In this document: positions 22,914-35,131 of the stretch, piece after piece
Position numbering within the stretch: the first letter of the stretch is position 1
How the letters are laid out: each line of letters starts with the position of its first letter
NCBI GenBank assembly: GCA_036435485.1
Contig: CM071596.1
Coordinates: 66,017,001-66,081,000, forward strand
Source: Saposhnikovia divaricata
Lineage: Eukaryota; Streptophyta; Magnoliopsida; Apiales; Apiaceae
Length of the DNA: 64,000 bases
Reading direction: 5' to 3'
Made by a program: the position numbers and the translations under genes
Notes under the pieces: model-generated
Databases searched by the model: none
The model's input: only the letters and a program-made list of their open reading frames with translations
Told to the model about the DNA's origin: nothing

Positions 22914-25705
22914 CTATGATAGTATCCACATATAAATTGTTGACCACATCGTAAGGGCAAAGGCTGCAACCAAGTAAGTCCATAGGAAGATGATCGAACA
23001 CTCTGATTGCCCCACATCAAATAATTGAGCCATTGTACCTGTATCAGCAATTTGTATTGCAATATTAGTTCCCATTCCATTTTCACCGACCGAACTGAGA
23101 ATTAGTATAATGACGACGTAAGGGAAGGAGGAAAAGGAAATAATGTATTTGTGTATACATGTCCACAACTTAGATCAAATTGCACTCTGTTTTACTACCA
23201 TTTTGTTGCTTCCAAGTGCATAAAACCTTAGAAACACAAGTGAGATTAGAGGATCATAAAAGTCTATATGTCTCTAGACTATCGGAACTTCCTTACCAAT
23301 ATTCATAGCAGGTGGTACACCAAATTGAAGCATAAGCACAAACTGGAACAGTGGATCTGATGGAAGCCAACCAAAGCTGCTGACAGCTTTAACCACCCCA
23401 ATCCCAACCAAAGGAAGTATGAGGTATCGCACACAAAGTACTGCCACGATAATCGAAGGTCTTAGACTTGCTTCTCGGAAGCCTGAAACCATCATATATA
23501 TTTGTTAGGGCAAAAACAGTTCCTCAAATCAATCTGTATGGAGCTTCAAGAGTACCATTTTGTTGGTTAGCAAAGCCTGAGAATCTGATCGTAATGGTGT
23601 ATTTGTCCATACATGCATTAGTGACATATTAATTCTTGTATATTACTATGAGAGTGAAGACACTATTTACCTTGGACGAGGTTACCTCCAAGTATAAGGG
23701 TGATGCAAGGTATGGTTGCAGTCCTGCATAATTAATTACGATTATGCAATGAATTGGAGAATACGAGTTGTCAAAAACAGAATCCTAGTTTCTGATGTGA
23801 TGTATAATCATAATTCACAACTAAAGCCGAATGATACATACCCAAGTAATCGCACAGTGTCTTGGATCACTCTAAGTGGAGCTTCGTCACCTATCATAAT
23901 ATATTTTAGCCATGGAACTGTCCCGAAGAGGAACCCAAGAATCTGAAAACAGCAAAAACTTTTATAAGTAAGTACTTAATGTCTTCCCTATATTTAAAGT
24001 CTACAAAAATGACTTTTGATGTCCTTTACGTAAATTATGTCAATTCTGGTTTAACTCTCTCCATTTCATTTTTCATTTTTACTACAAATTCTAATCAGGA
24101 CACGTTAGGTTTCTGCTGATTTTGTCGAGGAATTTCGTACTTAATAGATAGTACAGTAACAAATATAGATAACTCACTGTGCCAACGGTTGGAGGTGCCA
24201 TCATTTCCTCTAAGATCTGGCAGAAGAACCCTGTAAATTTATTACAAACTGATTCTTGCTTCTTGTTCTGAGTGCTGGCTGATCCATGAGACACGATCTA
24301 AAAGGAAGAATACAATGTAAAATGTCTAGTTAACAATCAATATTTTTATTATGCATAATGTGGTAGACTTACTTCATGGCTTATTGTGTCCTCTTTAGCC
24401 GACTCCTGAACTTGTCCATTTAAAAGTTTAGTCTTCTCATTTGCTTCTAAATCCTTATTGGGTGATGTTATAGCCTCTTCAGATGCCTTTAAAGCATTGA
24501 GTCGTATAGATGAACTTCGTATCAATTGGTAAGTATAAGTCCATATAAAGAAACCACCAAGCTGCAAATGAAGAATGGTCAGTTGTCTTTTTCAAGCTTA
24601 ATATGAAGACAGTATGCTTGATGATGAATAATCGAAAAGAATTTACTTAAAACAGGTAATAGTTGAGAACTTGACAAAAAAAAAAAATATTATGTGACAG
24701 TTCATAATATTACTAAAAAGTTGACGAACCGACCACAAGTATAAATATTTAATTTGACAGAGAAGACCTTACCGCCATGGAGAAAGAAGAATAAGAGAGT
24801 CCATTCCTCGAGCAGATCTTATGATCGCCAAATGGGCTGCCTTCCTCGGTGCAAATTGCAGGAACAATAATTATGATAAGGTTTCCCAAGTTTCCTATTA
24901 TACACAAATTAAAAAATAATAATAACAAGTGAATATATATGTTGCATAAAGCTTGTACTCTAATTTTTATCAGTACACGAATCTGTGGAAGGCTACTACA
25001 GTACCTGTAGAGCACATGGCAGTAATGAGACCCTCTAGATGTGGTTCTGGCTTAAGTAGTTTTACTACAATCCATCCTAGAATTCCTCCAAATAGAAAGG
25101 TTAACCCAGTGTTAACGGGCATGAACCACCTTAAACAGAAGAACAGAAAAGAAGACACATAGATAAGGGAGACTAGGCTTAAACAAATTTTACTAGGAAT
25201 GGTGCAAAATCTAAAGACTAAAAAAATAAAAAATCTTTAAATCTGACTCCAGATGATGATCGAATGCAAGTGGCTACATATATTATGTTTTGCCTACCAA
25301 CATAAATATATGCATTTACCATGAGATAATGTCTTGAAGGGTTACTCCCTGGTCTAGACTAGTAAACACAAGTGAGGGTGTGAACACCACAAACACGATC
25401 TGCAATTCCACATACACGAAAATGTTTAAGATCGGAAAGATGATGAAAGTAATAAGATAAATATCTTAACTTGACACACAATTAATATAGGGTGGCACAT
25501 TAGTCACTGATATCTTCATGGAAGGGATAAAAGGTGTGAATTCAAGCTATTTGCACACAGAAATAACTACCTTGTTGAGGGTCTTACGGGTAGCAGCAGG
25601 AAGGAGATTGAGATAGTCAGTAGCCATCAAAGCTCCCAAAATGCTTATTATTAGAATCTGAATTATCGGCATTGATGCCACTTCCAGCAACGTAAAAAAA
25701 CTCAT
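22914..25705 (-). CDS. PILS: PIN-LIKES (PILS) auxin transport facilitator, complete, ten exons
   Basis: Ten exons join in frame: 25571-25705, 25320-25399, 25005-25129, 24773-24894, 24373-24561, 24178-24297, 23842-23942, 23671-23723, 23297-23482 and 22914-23038. Together they give 411 residues, the usual PILS length. The start MSFFTLLEVASMPIIQ is the first ATG of the frame. Two hydrophobic bundles (about residues 10-165 and 250-411) flank a hydrophilic loop (about 175-245, rich in Glu, Lys and Ser). Family motifs seen include FTPSLVFTSL, FMPVNTGLTFLFGGILGW, the CSTGNLGNL crossover region, EEMMAPPTVGT and QFGVPPAMNIG. PILS proteins sit in the ER membrane and lower nuclear auxin signalling by sequestering auxin. 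All ten splice junctions are canonical and no disabling change is seen. The PILS member number is not assigned. Confidence 0.93.
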
Positions 25706-27361
25706 CTTTATTTAAGCGATTCAACCTTTTGCGAAAAGAGAGAACTTCTTGCAGTTCTGTCAACTGCTTAGTCTCTCAACCTAGCTCTTCTTTCACCTTT
25801 TATATGTGTAAATGTAACTTTAAGCTACGAATATGCATATGTAGCAAGTCCAGTGGAGAAGGAATATCCTGAGAAGTAGCGAAGTGAAAGTGTGAGCAGA
25901 CTTCTCAAAAAAACACGACAAACAATGAAATACATTGAGATTTTAGAACCCGAAAAAACAAAGAATTTGGAAAATAACATTGGAACTCTGTAAGTTCCCA
26001 GTTTGATCAAGATCTTGCACTTTACTTCTGTAGAATTACACGATAGAAGCAGTACTATTGATTTTTATCTCATATAAATCTGTAACATTGCCTATATTTT
26101 GACTCCAAAGTAGCTAATTCTTCTTCTTCTTTATTAATTCACTAATCTTCTAGTTTGATTGTATACTTATAAGTTCGTTTTGTTAATTGTCTTCCAGGTA
26201 CTAGTTCTCTTGTATTTGTGCATCTTCATTCAGAGGAAACACTTGATCTACTAAAGTAAAGCCAGATGAACCAGACGAGTAAACTTAGTAGCAACTGTCT
26301 TACCTAATCAGTTTAGATGACCTGATAACGTAGGTTGCACCCTGCAACAATGGTATCTAGGGAAGGTCTTTATATAATTTTACCCATAATCTTATTCTTA
26401 AATGTTCACAAAAAAAACTTTTTCAAGTTTTACAACTTACAATACGCGATCTTTCGAATAATAAGTAGACACTTCAATAAATCCATACAAATTTCAAACT
26501 TTTAAAGCAATACAGAAACCATTTTATACTATTTGCATCTTCAAAGAAGCATATACCATTCAGGACTTCAGGGCCCCATGTCAAGGGTCCACTGACAACT
26601 AAGAAGATGTCTATCTTTCGATGGTCCTAAACTTTGACAACTCTAGTTAAAAAATTTGGAACTATATTTATTTATATCTAAAAATACGTATTAAAAAGCA
26701 GATGATCAATAGTAATGGGACGGAAGGAGTTTTTTAATTACAACTTGTAGACAGGCTTAGGCTTTGATATTCTAGTATCCCACTATTATATTAATTTCAA
26801 TATTTCACATGAACAAAATAAGCTTAATAGTAAATTAAACAAATCCAGAACCCATGGTGGCGCTAGAACTAAATTTAAAATAATACAAGCAGCTTCTTGT
26901 TTGTATAATTTAAAGTAAATTACAGAAAAACACAATCAAGAAATCAATTAATTCAACAATTTAACTCGACAAAAATTTATCCATGTGAGTGAAAAATCAG
27001 AAATAGTTCGAATCTTCACTCCCCTCCGATTAAATTTAATTTTTTTTTACTTCGAAAGTGTATAATTTACCCGTAATCAACTTTTCTAAATAAAAAACAA
27101 AACCGTTATATGTGTGTTTGGGAACAGCTGCTAGCCTGGGACAGTTCCATGCAGATACATACAGAAAAGTAACTCTTAAATTTTAAGTACAAAATTACAA
27201 ACACAAAGAAACGTCCATTTCTAGCAGTCACCATTAACAATCATTCTTCTCATTCAAAAAAACCAAGAGCAAGACATAAAAATGGTAGAAATTAGCTGCA
27301 TGGAAATGGATAATTAAACACAAATGAGATGCTAATTAATTTTAAAAAACATGTAAATTAC
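25706..27361 (-). other. probable 5' UTR with a ~1.6-kb intron upstream of PILS
   Basis: No gene is seen in 1.65 kb. A pyrimidine-rich minus-strand leader further up (27362 onward) ends in CCCGAG/GTAATT, a good donor. Candidate acceptors lie at about 25760, for example TTGACAG. A short Stowaway-like end (GGGACGGAAGGAG, near 26718) is inside this stretch but has no partner end. Confidence 0.45.
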
Positions 27362-27545
27362 CTCGGGAATCGAGTCGGAATCGAGGTTGATTAGAAATGA
27401 TAGAGAAGACACGAAGAAGAGAGAGAGGAATAGAAAGAGGAAGGATGAGGAATAAGCGGGACAAAAGGCACACCCGTCTGCAGCTCAGCAAATTGTGGGA
27501 CTTGTTTGTGTTTGCTTAAACAAGCTCAAACACATTTATATACAT
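27362..27545 (-). promoter_or_regulatory. probable PILS leader exon and TATA box
   Basis: On the minus strand TATATAAAT (27534-27542) is followed about 35-40 bases downstream by a CT-rich leader (TCCTCTTTCTATTCCTCTC type) ending in a splice donor at 27361-27360. The layout fits transcription of PILS starting near 27505. This is inferred from position and motifs only. Confidence 0.5.
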
Positions 27546-28055
27546 GTTGTAATAGAAATAGAATATTTTTAAGAATATTTGCATGCTTTTAAAGTGTTTA
27601 TTGTCTCATTTAAAATATTTTTCCTTACAAGGCTTTTCTGATATAACAATTGGTTTTCCAGATCCAACCTTGGTGGGGAGTTTATTTTAAAAACGTATAT
27701 AAATTGACAGTTGGTGGGGAGTTTATTTTAAAAACGTATATAAATTCACATAGATATTATAATTATACTGAAATGTGTGTTATATCAGATTGTTAAAAAG
27801 CAATGATAGAATATACGAATTCTTGTTTTTTTTTGTTTTTATTATGAGTATTTTTTTTGTTTTTATTATGAGTAATAATTAACTATAGAAACTTATGATA
27901 GCACTGAGCTTTAAAGTTCCAAACATTTTATTAGGAAATTTAGATATCTTTCAATGCAAAAAAAAAAAAAAAAAAGACAATTCTTTTTGTTCATATTTTC
28001 GCCATAAAAAATCTAACCTCGAATTCCATGTAAACTTGAAGTGAGGTAATATCAG
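27546..28055. other. intergenic, AT-rich, with a short tandem duplication
   Basis: A 36-bp segment (TTGGTGGGGAGTTTATTTTA onward) at 27670-27705 is repeated exactly at 27711-27746 (41-bp period). A poly(A) run lies near 27958-27975. No gene is seen. Confidence 0.7.
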
Positions 28056-28513
28056 CAGTGTTCTAAAAAACGCATTAAGCGGCCGCTTAAGCGGAATCGA
28101 CACAAAAATGTTTTGTTTTGGACAAAATCGGGTTGTTAAACGTTTAAAAGATTTAAGCGGCTTAATCGGGTCAAAATCGGGTCAAAAGTGGGTCAAAAGC
28201 GGATTAAGCGGAAAAATTTGAAAAAAATTAAAATTTTGTATTTTTTAAGTCCATTATGACTAATATTGTATGTGACTAATTTATAAGTTAATATTTCAAA
28301 ATGTTACGTTTCTAAATGTTATGTTACGTTTGATAATATGTCATATGTGAATGTTATCTTTTTTTAAAAAAATTAGTATTATATTTATTTATATAAATAT
28401 ATATTTATTTATAATCTGATTAATGATCCGCTTTTAAAACCGCTTAAGCATCCGCTTAATCGCTAGAAGGTCCTTCCACCGTTTAGGTCTGATTTGCGCT
28501 TTTTACAACACTG
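28056..28513. mobile_element. hAT-type MITE (458 bp)
   Basis: The left end is CAGTGTTCTAAAAAACGC. The right end is GCGCTTTTTACAACACTG, whose reverse complement is CAGTGTTGTAAAAAGCGC. A perfect 8-bp TSD AATATCAG flanks it (28048-28055 and 28514-28521). Multiple AAGCGG/CCGCTT motifs cluster near both ends, as subterminal transposase-binding repeats do in hAT elements. No ORF. Confidence 0.93.
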
Positions 28514-28521
28514 AATATCAG

Positions 28522-28769
28522 TGACTTAAGAGGTCACTAGTAAAATTTGAAGTTAATCAATGATAATCAAGACTTAAATCACGTGTATCACATTGTCCCG
28601 TTGAAGATGATAGTTAATTTGAAAGAATTTTCATTTAATTGATTAGTTTTAACTCGTTACATTCTGAATTTTTGATACCTTCAAACTTTGCTTAATTGGT
28701 TTAAAATTGATTAGTTATGTGAGGGGAAACCTATTGGAGGGAGTTAAATCAAGTTAGTTTTGGAATAAT
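28522..28769. other. intergenic DNA left of the gypsy element
   Basis: AT-rich with no gene. The segment TTAAATCAAGTTAGTTTTGG at 28744-28763 has near copies at about 50767 and 50923 on the far side of the gypsy insertion, so the pre-insertion locus held a short repeat. Confidence 0.6.
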
Positions 28770-28774
28770 ATAAT

Positions 28775-29501
28775 TGTTATGCCCAAATCTGGCATAATAG
28801 TTAAATTGATTTGATTTGCTAAATTAATGATTCATAATTGACTATGGGCCTAGAAGATGACAATTGGGCCACTAAAGAACACCATTGGGTTCAGCCCGGC
28901 ATAGCTACAGTGCCACTGCGCTCATGATCTGGTCTAAGGGGCCGCTTCGCTGGTGTGCTCTCATCGGGATCGCTTCGCGATGCCAACACATCTGTTGGAT
29001 TGCTATCTCTAGTTCTTTATTGGAAGGCTCATGGCCAGACCCAGGGTCGCATGAGTAGTAAGACATATGGGATCGCTTCGCATGGCCAGATCCCACGAGG
29101 TCGCATGCTAGGTCCTGATTGATTCTCTATTTGCCAATTCTATCCGTTCGAGACTATGGGCTTCCACAGCTGGGCCATGGATCACGGATAGGATTGATGA
29201 TTCACTGCCATGTCAGCCCTAATCGAGTGGGCTTGGACTTTGGTTTATCTCTTAAAACCCTAGCCCGCCTAGGTAACTTGTTGCCCAAGAACTACGTCAG
29301 GCTTGATCCCTATAAATAGGGTACGTAGGCACCTTGATACGGATGAGAAACAGTTTACCTGCAAACACCTATCAAGCTCAGCCACATCTAAACACACAAA
29401 CCCTAATCCTTGTTCTTCTTTTGTTAGCAAAATATCCATATTTTGCTCCGATAATCCAGCAAACCTCCAAAATATTGTTATACAATATTCTCCCTATAAC
29501 A
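28775..29501 (+). repeat. 5' LTR of the gypsy element
   Basis: 727 bp, TGTTATGCCC..CTATAACA. A TATA box TATAAAT lies at 29311-29317 with CCCTATAAATAGGG symmetry. Several GGATCGCTTCGC motifs are present. I count seven substitutions against the 3' LTR and no indels. Confidence 0.95.
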
Positions 29502-29503
29502 TT

Positions 29504-29521
29504 TGGCGCTAGAAGGAGGGG
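29504..29521 (+). other. primer binding site of the gypsy element
   Basis: TGGCGCTAGAAGGAGGGG starts two bases after the 5' LTR. A closely similar PBS, TGGCACTAGAAGGAGGG, occurs on the minus strand near 57490-57506. I do not assign the primer tRNA. Confidence 0.75.
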
Positions 29522-29547
29522 ATCGAGTCATTGAATTGGGAGAAGCG

Positions 29548-31529
29548 ATGACTAAATCACACAAAAAGAAGAACGATGGAGAGACCCCGGGATCGCATAA
29601 GGTCAACAAAGACGATCCCCTGACGAGGGACCCCTCAGAAGACGAGGTGTCCAAGGACAACTCTAAGACTGGGTACAAGGAGGAACAAAACCCTCCAGTA
29701 CAGAGGGTGGCGTTGACCAGCGAGGTTATGTCTTTTCTAAAAGGCCTCGGCGAGCAAGTGACCGCTGTACATGAGAGGGTCGCAAAGGTGGAGAAGCGCT
29801 ATAGTTCTAGAGGATCGAAGAGGAACGCAAGGACAGGTTGTAGAACACAAGGGGAAGGAAGCAAACTCCCCGCTAATAAACTCATTGATGACTTCGAGGA
29901 TATCCTAACAGATCAAACCAACCCTGACTGGAATGAGGGGGAGGATTTGCTCGAAAAGAAAGGGGGATCGCATGACAAGGTTGCCTCATCTGAGGGGAGA
30001 TCGGTCAGTGTTTTTGACAGTCTCGGAAAGAAGCTAACTGAACATGACCTTCGTCTAAAATTGGAAAAGGTTAATGCGCCTCGACATGAAGAATCTAAGA
30101 ATAGAAGCAAGGGCACACATCGACCATTGTCTCCTCATCGAGATCGCGAGCGGTCATATCGTCGTGATGACAGACCCCCTCTCCCCGCAGAGAGCGTGAG
30201 CGGTCCCATCGTCGCGATGACAGACCCCCGTCTCATCGAGACCAAGAACGATCTCAATACCTTGAAGAGGATCGTAAAAAGAAGGATCGCAGGAATGACC
30301 AGGAGGAGTCTAGTGTCCCAAAAAAGACTCAGTCACATCATGGAAGTACTGGAGGTAAAAAGGTGGGTGACAAGGAGGTCAAGGTAGGAGACTATAAGCT
30401 GGAGGAGTTGAAAAAGGCCTTGGACGCGATGAACAGTGAGAAAGGGATCTTTAGCACTATGGGCTCTTCATTGCCCTTTACCCACGAAATTCGAACTGCT
30501 CCACTTCCTGCAGTGTTTCGAGGCCATCAACATGATATGACCTATAATGGCGATACTGATCCAGCAGAGTTTATGATTCGATTCAATAATGAGATGGATG
30601 TTTATCAGGTCTCGCAATTAGCGAGGTGTAGACTGTTTGCGGCCTCGCTGAGGGGAAGTGCTCAGCAGTGGTTTTCAAAGCTAGGGGCATTGATTGTCAT
30701 CGATTCTTGGGAGCAATTCGTGGACATCTTCATCAAACAGTTCCAGTCCTCAATGCTCTACGCACCCCCTGTGTCTACCTTGGCAAACATAAAACAGAAG
30801 GAAGGAGAAACCCTTCATGATTATTTCAAGAGGTTCAATGCTGAGGTGCCTCGCGTACGAGGTGTAAATTACGAAGCTGTAAAAAATTTCCTCATCGCTG
30901 GAGTGAGGGAAGGTACTGAATTTTGGAAGAAGTTACAAGAACAAACCCCTAGCACTCTTTCTGAATTGCATAAAGTCGCTGAGCCCTTCAAGCGTGTTGA
31001 GAAGTCACTCGCAGATTTGAAGAAGAATAATGAAAGGAGTAGCAGTTGGAGTAGGAACAGGGGAGTAAAAAGAAAGGACTCCAGAAGTCCGAGGCAAAGA
31101 CGGGATCGAAGTCGAAGCCCCAGCCCAAAAAGGAGAGATCGCGATCCTTTGAGGCGATCCCCTCCGAGAGCTCGCCCCGCGAGGGATGAAGACAAGTTTA
31201 TTCCTCTGGTCGCCCCAATTAATCACATTTATGCAGTCAATGAAAACAAGGGGGTATTTAGGAAGCCTCCACCGATGGGTCCGAAGGGGACTGCAAACAC
31301 TAGCAGGTATTGTGCCTTTCATGAACAAACAGGACATGATACAACAACTTGCCGAGAGCTCAAACAGCAAGTGGATCAGTTAATTCGTGAAGGAAAGTTA
31401 ACTGAGTGGGCAGTTCGCCAGGTGAAGAAGCATAATCCCAAGTCTGGCCTTGGTTATAACCAAGCCCCCCACCTGAACAGAATCCAGTCATTAAGGAAAG
31501 GGAAACGCGAGGCGGAAGCATCCACGTGA
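29548..31529 (+). pseudogene. gag: gypsy gag (frameshifted)
   Basis: The first ATG after the PBS opens MTKSHKKKNDGE. The first frame runs to 30387, but the capsid part is in another frame (in use by 30363, to 31529); the shift lies near 30180, inside an imperfect direct repeat coding for ERS(Y/H)RRDDRPP. The capsid segment has the retrotransposon-gag pattern (FRGHQHDMTYNGDTDPAEFM, RGSAQQWFSKL, FIKQFQSS, LHDYFKRFN). An Arg/Ser-rich basic stretch follows, then the zinc knuckle CAFHEQTGHDTTTC (CX2HX4HX4C variant usual in Tat elements). It packages element RNA in virus-like particles. The frameshift would prevent a full product. Confidence 0.87.
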
Positions 31530-32384
31530 TAATTGGGGGACCCCACATCGGGGGAGAGAGCAATAGGGCTAGAGAAAGATATGCCTGCGAAGCTAAGGAG
31601 CGACCCCTCACCAATATTCATCACCTGTAGGAGCGACCCCCAAAGCTCTTCAAGGGGGAAGATACAAATATCATGTTCACTGAGGAAGATGCGAAGTGGG
31701 TCCACCACCCTCATTCGGACGCCCTCGTTGTCCGAGTTCGCATTGGATCATAGAATGTTCATATGGTCCTTGTGGACAATGGAAGCGCGGTGAATGTCCT
31801 AACCTACGAGGTCTATCAGAAAATGGGGTTCGTGGATAGAGACCTTATCCCTACCGTAGGGCATCTTTACGGTTTTACTGGAGCCTCAGTCAATGTCAAG
31901 GGCCTCATAAGGCTCCCTGTCACTTTAGGGGACGAGCCCTGTATTACTACTCAAATTGCAGACTTTATGGTGGTTGATCAACCTTCAGCCTATAATGCTA
32001 TCGTGGGGAGACTAATACTCAAAGAAATGAGGGTGGTTACTTCTATTTACCATCTCTCTATGAAGTTCCCTACCCCAAATGGAGTCTGATGCATTAGGGG
32101 GGCACAACATGAGTCTCGTGAATGCTACAACAAGGCCCTCAAGTCAGCAGAAAAAGGGAGTAATTCTATGACAGACAAGATGAAGTGCGAGGAGGAAAGT
32201 AGGCCTCGCAAGACAAATTTTATACCCCCAACAGACTGTAACATGATCTCGATTGAGGAGCTCCCAGCCGATTATTTTGATAATTTGGGAATTCAAGTAG
32301 ATCCAGTACCTGGGGCTTTGATGATGGGGGCCTCGCAGCCAGTAATGGTTCTTCAGGAAGGGATCGTGGAAGAGGCTACGGATA
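31530..32384 (+). pseudogene. gypsy protease region (broken)
   Basis: It contains the aspartic protease active-site block VLVDNGSAVNVL (at about 31764), with DNGS as commonly found in Tat-type elements, followed by GFTGASVNVKG and YNAIVGR. The frame is interrupted: the flanking conserved segment before the protease is in another frame (31533 onward), the protease frame stops at 32089, and the linker to RT is frameshifted near 32400. The protease matures Gag-Pol; here it could not be made as part of a polyprotein. Confidence 0.83.
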
Positions 32385-34727
32385 GTGACAGAGGAGAGCC
32401 CGGAGCAGGCCGTTGTGCGAGCCCGAAAGGGAAAGTGGGTTCGCAAAGAAACATCCACACTGACAGAACTGCCAAATGGAATTACACAGACAACAACTGT
32501 TGTTAAGGAGTATGGGCACGCGGGTGCCAACCCCTGCGAGGCAGAATCAAGTCAGGCTCGTGAGTATAATCTAGATCTTGATCCTCGCATCCCAGAACAT
32601 GTGGAGCGAGCCGGGGCAGCTGAAGACACAATTCCTGTTCTTGTTGATGTGCAGGACCCTTCAAAAGTGTTAAAAATAGGGTCGCAACTCAATCCTGATT
32701 TGAGAGACAGGCTGGCTACTTTTCTAAAGGCAAACCTTGACGTGTTCGCCTGGTCACATGAAGATATGGTTGGGATCGATCCTAACGTAATGTGTCATAA
32801 GCTAAACTTGGATCCAAGCAAGAAGGGGGTCAGACAGAAGAGGCGACCCATAAGTGGAGAACGAGCTGAGGCTCTAAAGGCAGAAGTGGACAGACTCCTC
32901 GAGGTAGGGCTCGTTAGGGAATCATTCTACCCTGACTGGCTCGCGAACCCAGTCCTCGTGAAGAAGCCAAATGGAAAGTGGAGGACATGTGTAGACTTTA
33001 CCGACCTCAACAAACATTGTCCCAAAGATAGTTTTCCGATACCAAGGATCGACCAGCTAGTGGATGCAACAGCAGGGCATGCACTTCTTTCTTTCATGGA
33101 TGCTTACTCTGGGTACAACCAGATACCCATGTATGGCCCTGATCAAGAGCACACCTCGTTCATCACAGATAGAGGTCTCTACTGCTACATAGGGATGCCC
33201 TTCGGTCTCCTTAATGCTGGGGCTACCTACCAGAGGCTCGTTAATATGATGTTCGAGAAACAAATTGGCAAGACAATGGAAGTCTATGTAGATGACATGT
33301 TGGTCAAGTCTAAGGAAGCTGTGGATCACATCTCTCACCTCGCAGAGATGTTTGATATACTAAGAAAGTACAGAATGAAGCTTAACCCCCAAAAGTGTGT
33401 CTTTGGGGTCGAATCTAGAAAGTTTTTGGGATTCATTGTCAACCACCGAGGAATTGAAGCGAACCCTGCAAAAATAAAGGCTTTAATGGACATGCGATCC
33501 CCAAGAAGTGTGAAAGAAGTACAGAGTCTGATAGGAAGGATCACAGCTCTCAATCGGTTCGTTTCCAAATCATCAGATAAGTGCCATGAGTTCTTTAAGG
33601 CCATTAAAAAGGTGGGAAAAAACTTTGAATGGACATTGGAATGTGATGAGGCCTTTCAAAAGATAAAGGAACATTTGGGTTCGCCACCACTTCTCTCGAA
33701 GCCCCTTAAAGGCGAGGTCCTCATTGTCTACCTCGCTGTGTCTGAACACGCGGTCAGTGCAGTATTGGTTCGCGAGGAGGGAAAAATTCAATACCTAGTG
33801 TACTACATCAGCAAAAGGATGCTAGATGCAGAAAAAAGATATACAAACATGGAGAAGCTAGCCTATGCCCTGGTCTTGGCCTCGCGGAAGTTAAGGCCCT
33901 ATTTTCAGGCTCACAGCATTGAGGTTCGCACTGCCTACCCACTGAGGCAGGTAATGCACAAGCCAGAGTCTTCAGGGAGATTGTTAAAATGGACAGTGGA
34001 GCTTAGTCAGTTTGACAATGAATTTAAGCCTCGCGGCCCCATAAAAGGACAGGCACTTGCTGATTTTATCTTGGAGTTTCCTCCCCAATCCAAGGAGGAT
34101 GAATGGGCCATCATAGCAGCTCCAGAAAAAATAGTTAGCGAGGACAAAAAAGAAAATTCGGCCTCGTGGTGGGAACTATATGTAGATGGGGCATCTAACA
34201 CGGAAGGAGCCGGGGCCAGCATCGAGTTGGTAACTCCAGAGGGTCGTAAGATACAAAGTGCAGTACACTTCGCTTTCGAAGCCACCAATAATGTAGCAGA
34301 GTACGAAGCCCTCATTATTGGTCTCAAACTGGCACTGGAAATGAAGGTAGAGAACCTCACAGCTTACAGCGATTCCATGCTGGTAACATATCAACTCTGG
34401 TGTGGGTGGCAAGCTAGAGGTGAGCAGATTGAGCTATATCTGCGATGTGCACAGAGGTTGATGAAAAAATTTAACAATGTCAAGGTGGTCCATATTAGAA
34501 GAGAAAAGAATCAAGGAGCAGATGCACTGGCAAAACTGGGGTCGCGTCGCGAGGCCACATTACTTGGAATTATCCCATTGGAAATTCAGATGAAGCCTAG
34601 TGTACCTGAGGAGTTCATTATGGAAATAGCGACCCCGGAATTGACTTGGATGACCCCAATATGGGAATATGTGAAAAATGGAACGTTGCCTCAAGACAAG
34701 AAAGAAGCGAGGAAGATTAAATATTAG
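32385..34727 (+). pseudogene. pol: gypsy reverse transcriptase and two RNase H domains
   Basis: A 780-codon open frame. RT blocks: VRESFYPDWLANPVLVKKPN, CVDFTDLNKHCPKDSFP, FMDAYSGYNQI, MPFGLLNAGATYQRLVN and the catalytic YVDD (33284-33295). The usual gypsy RNase H follows (LIVYLAVSEHAVSAVLV, YISKRMLDAEKRYTNMEK, ASRKLRPYFQAH). A second, archaeal-type RNase H comes next (YVDGASNTEGAGASIEL, NNVAEYEALIIGL, YSDSMLV, HIRREKNQGADALAKL). Two RNase H domains are a Tat-lineage mark. The frame ends in TAG at 34725-34727, before the integrase, and is out of phase with the protease. Confidence 0.9.
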
Positions 34728-35131
34728 GCGGCTCGCAATGTCATTTATGACGAGGTCTTACACCGAAGAGGGTTTAACATTCCACTCCTGAGGTGCGTAG
34801 ATGGGGAAGAGTGTAATTATATTCTCAGAGAAGTCCATAAAGGGATATGCGGCAATCACACAGGGGGTAGTTCACTGGCCCAGAAAATTCTTCGCCAAGG
34901 GTATTATTGGCCTACGCTGAAAAGAGATGCATTTGAGTTTTCATGAAAATGCGATGCCTGTCAAAGGATCGCTAACTTCAGCAACGTCCATGTCTCTCAG
35001 CTTACCTCGCTAACGAGCCCATGGCCCTTCGCCATGTGGGGGATTGATTTAATTGGAGAACTCCCAAAAGGGAAGGGGGGACTTAAATATGCAGTGGTGG
35101 CTATTGACTATTTCACCAAGTGGGCAGAAGC
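34728..35131 (+). pseudogene. gypsy integrase, N-terminal part (zinc domain and first catalytic Asp)
   Basis: Continuing in frame from the pol TAG, it shows the HHCC zinc-binding pattern (HKGICGNHTGG..CDACQ), with a TGA stop inside it, then MWGIDLIGELPKG carrying the first catalytic Asp and AIDYFTKWAEA. The LARD-like element is inserted right after this (TSD GAAGC at 35127-35131), cutting the core between the first and second catalytic Asp. Confidence 0.88.

Noticed and set aside
26714..26731. GGGACGGAAGGAG, a Stowaway-like end
   Set aside because: No inverted partner or TA duplication was found nearby, so it may be chance or a worn remnant.
28905..29319. ORFs in the gypsy LTRs repeated at 49946-50360
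   Set aside because: Chance frames in LTR DNA carrying promoter sequence; no domain.
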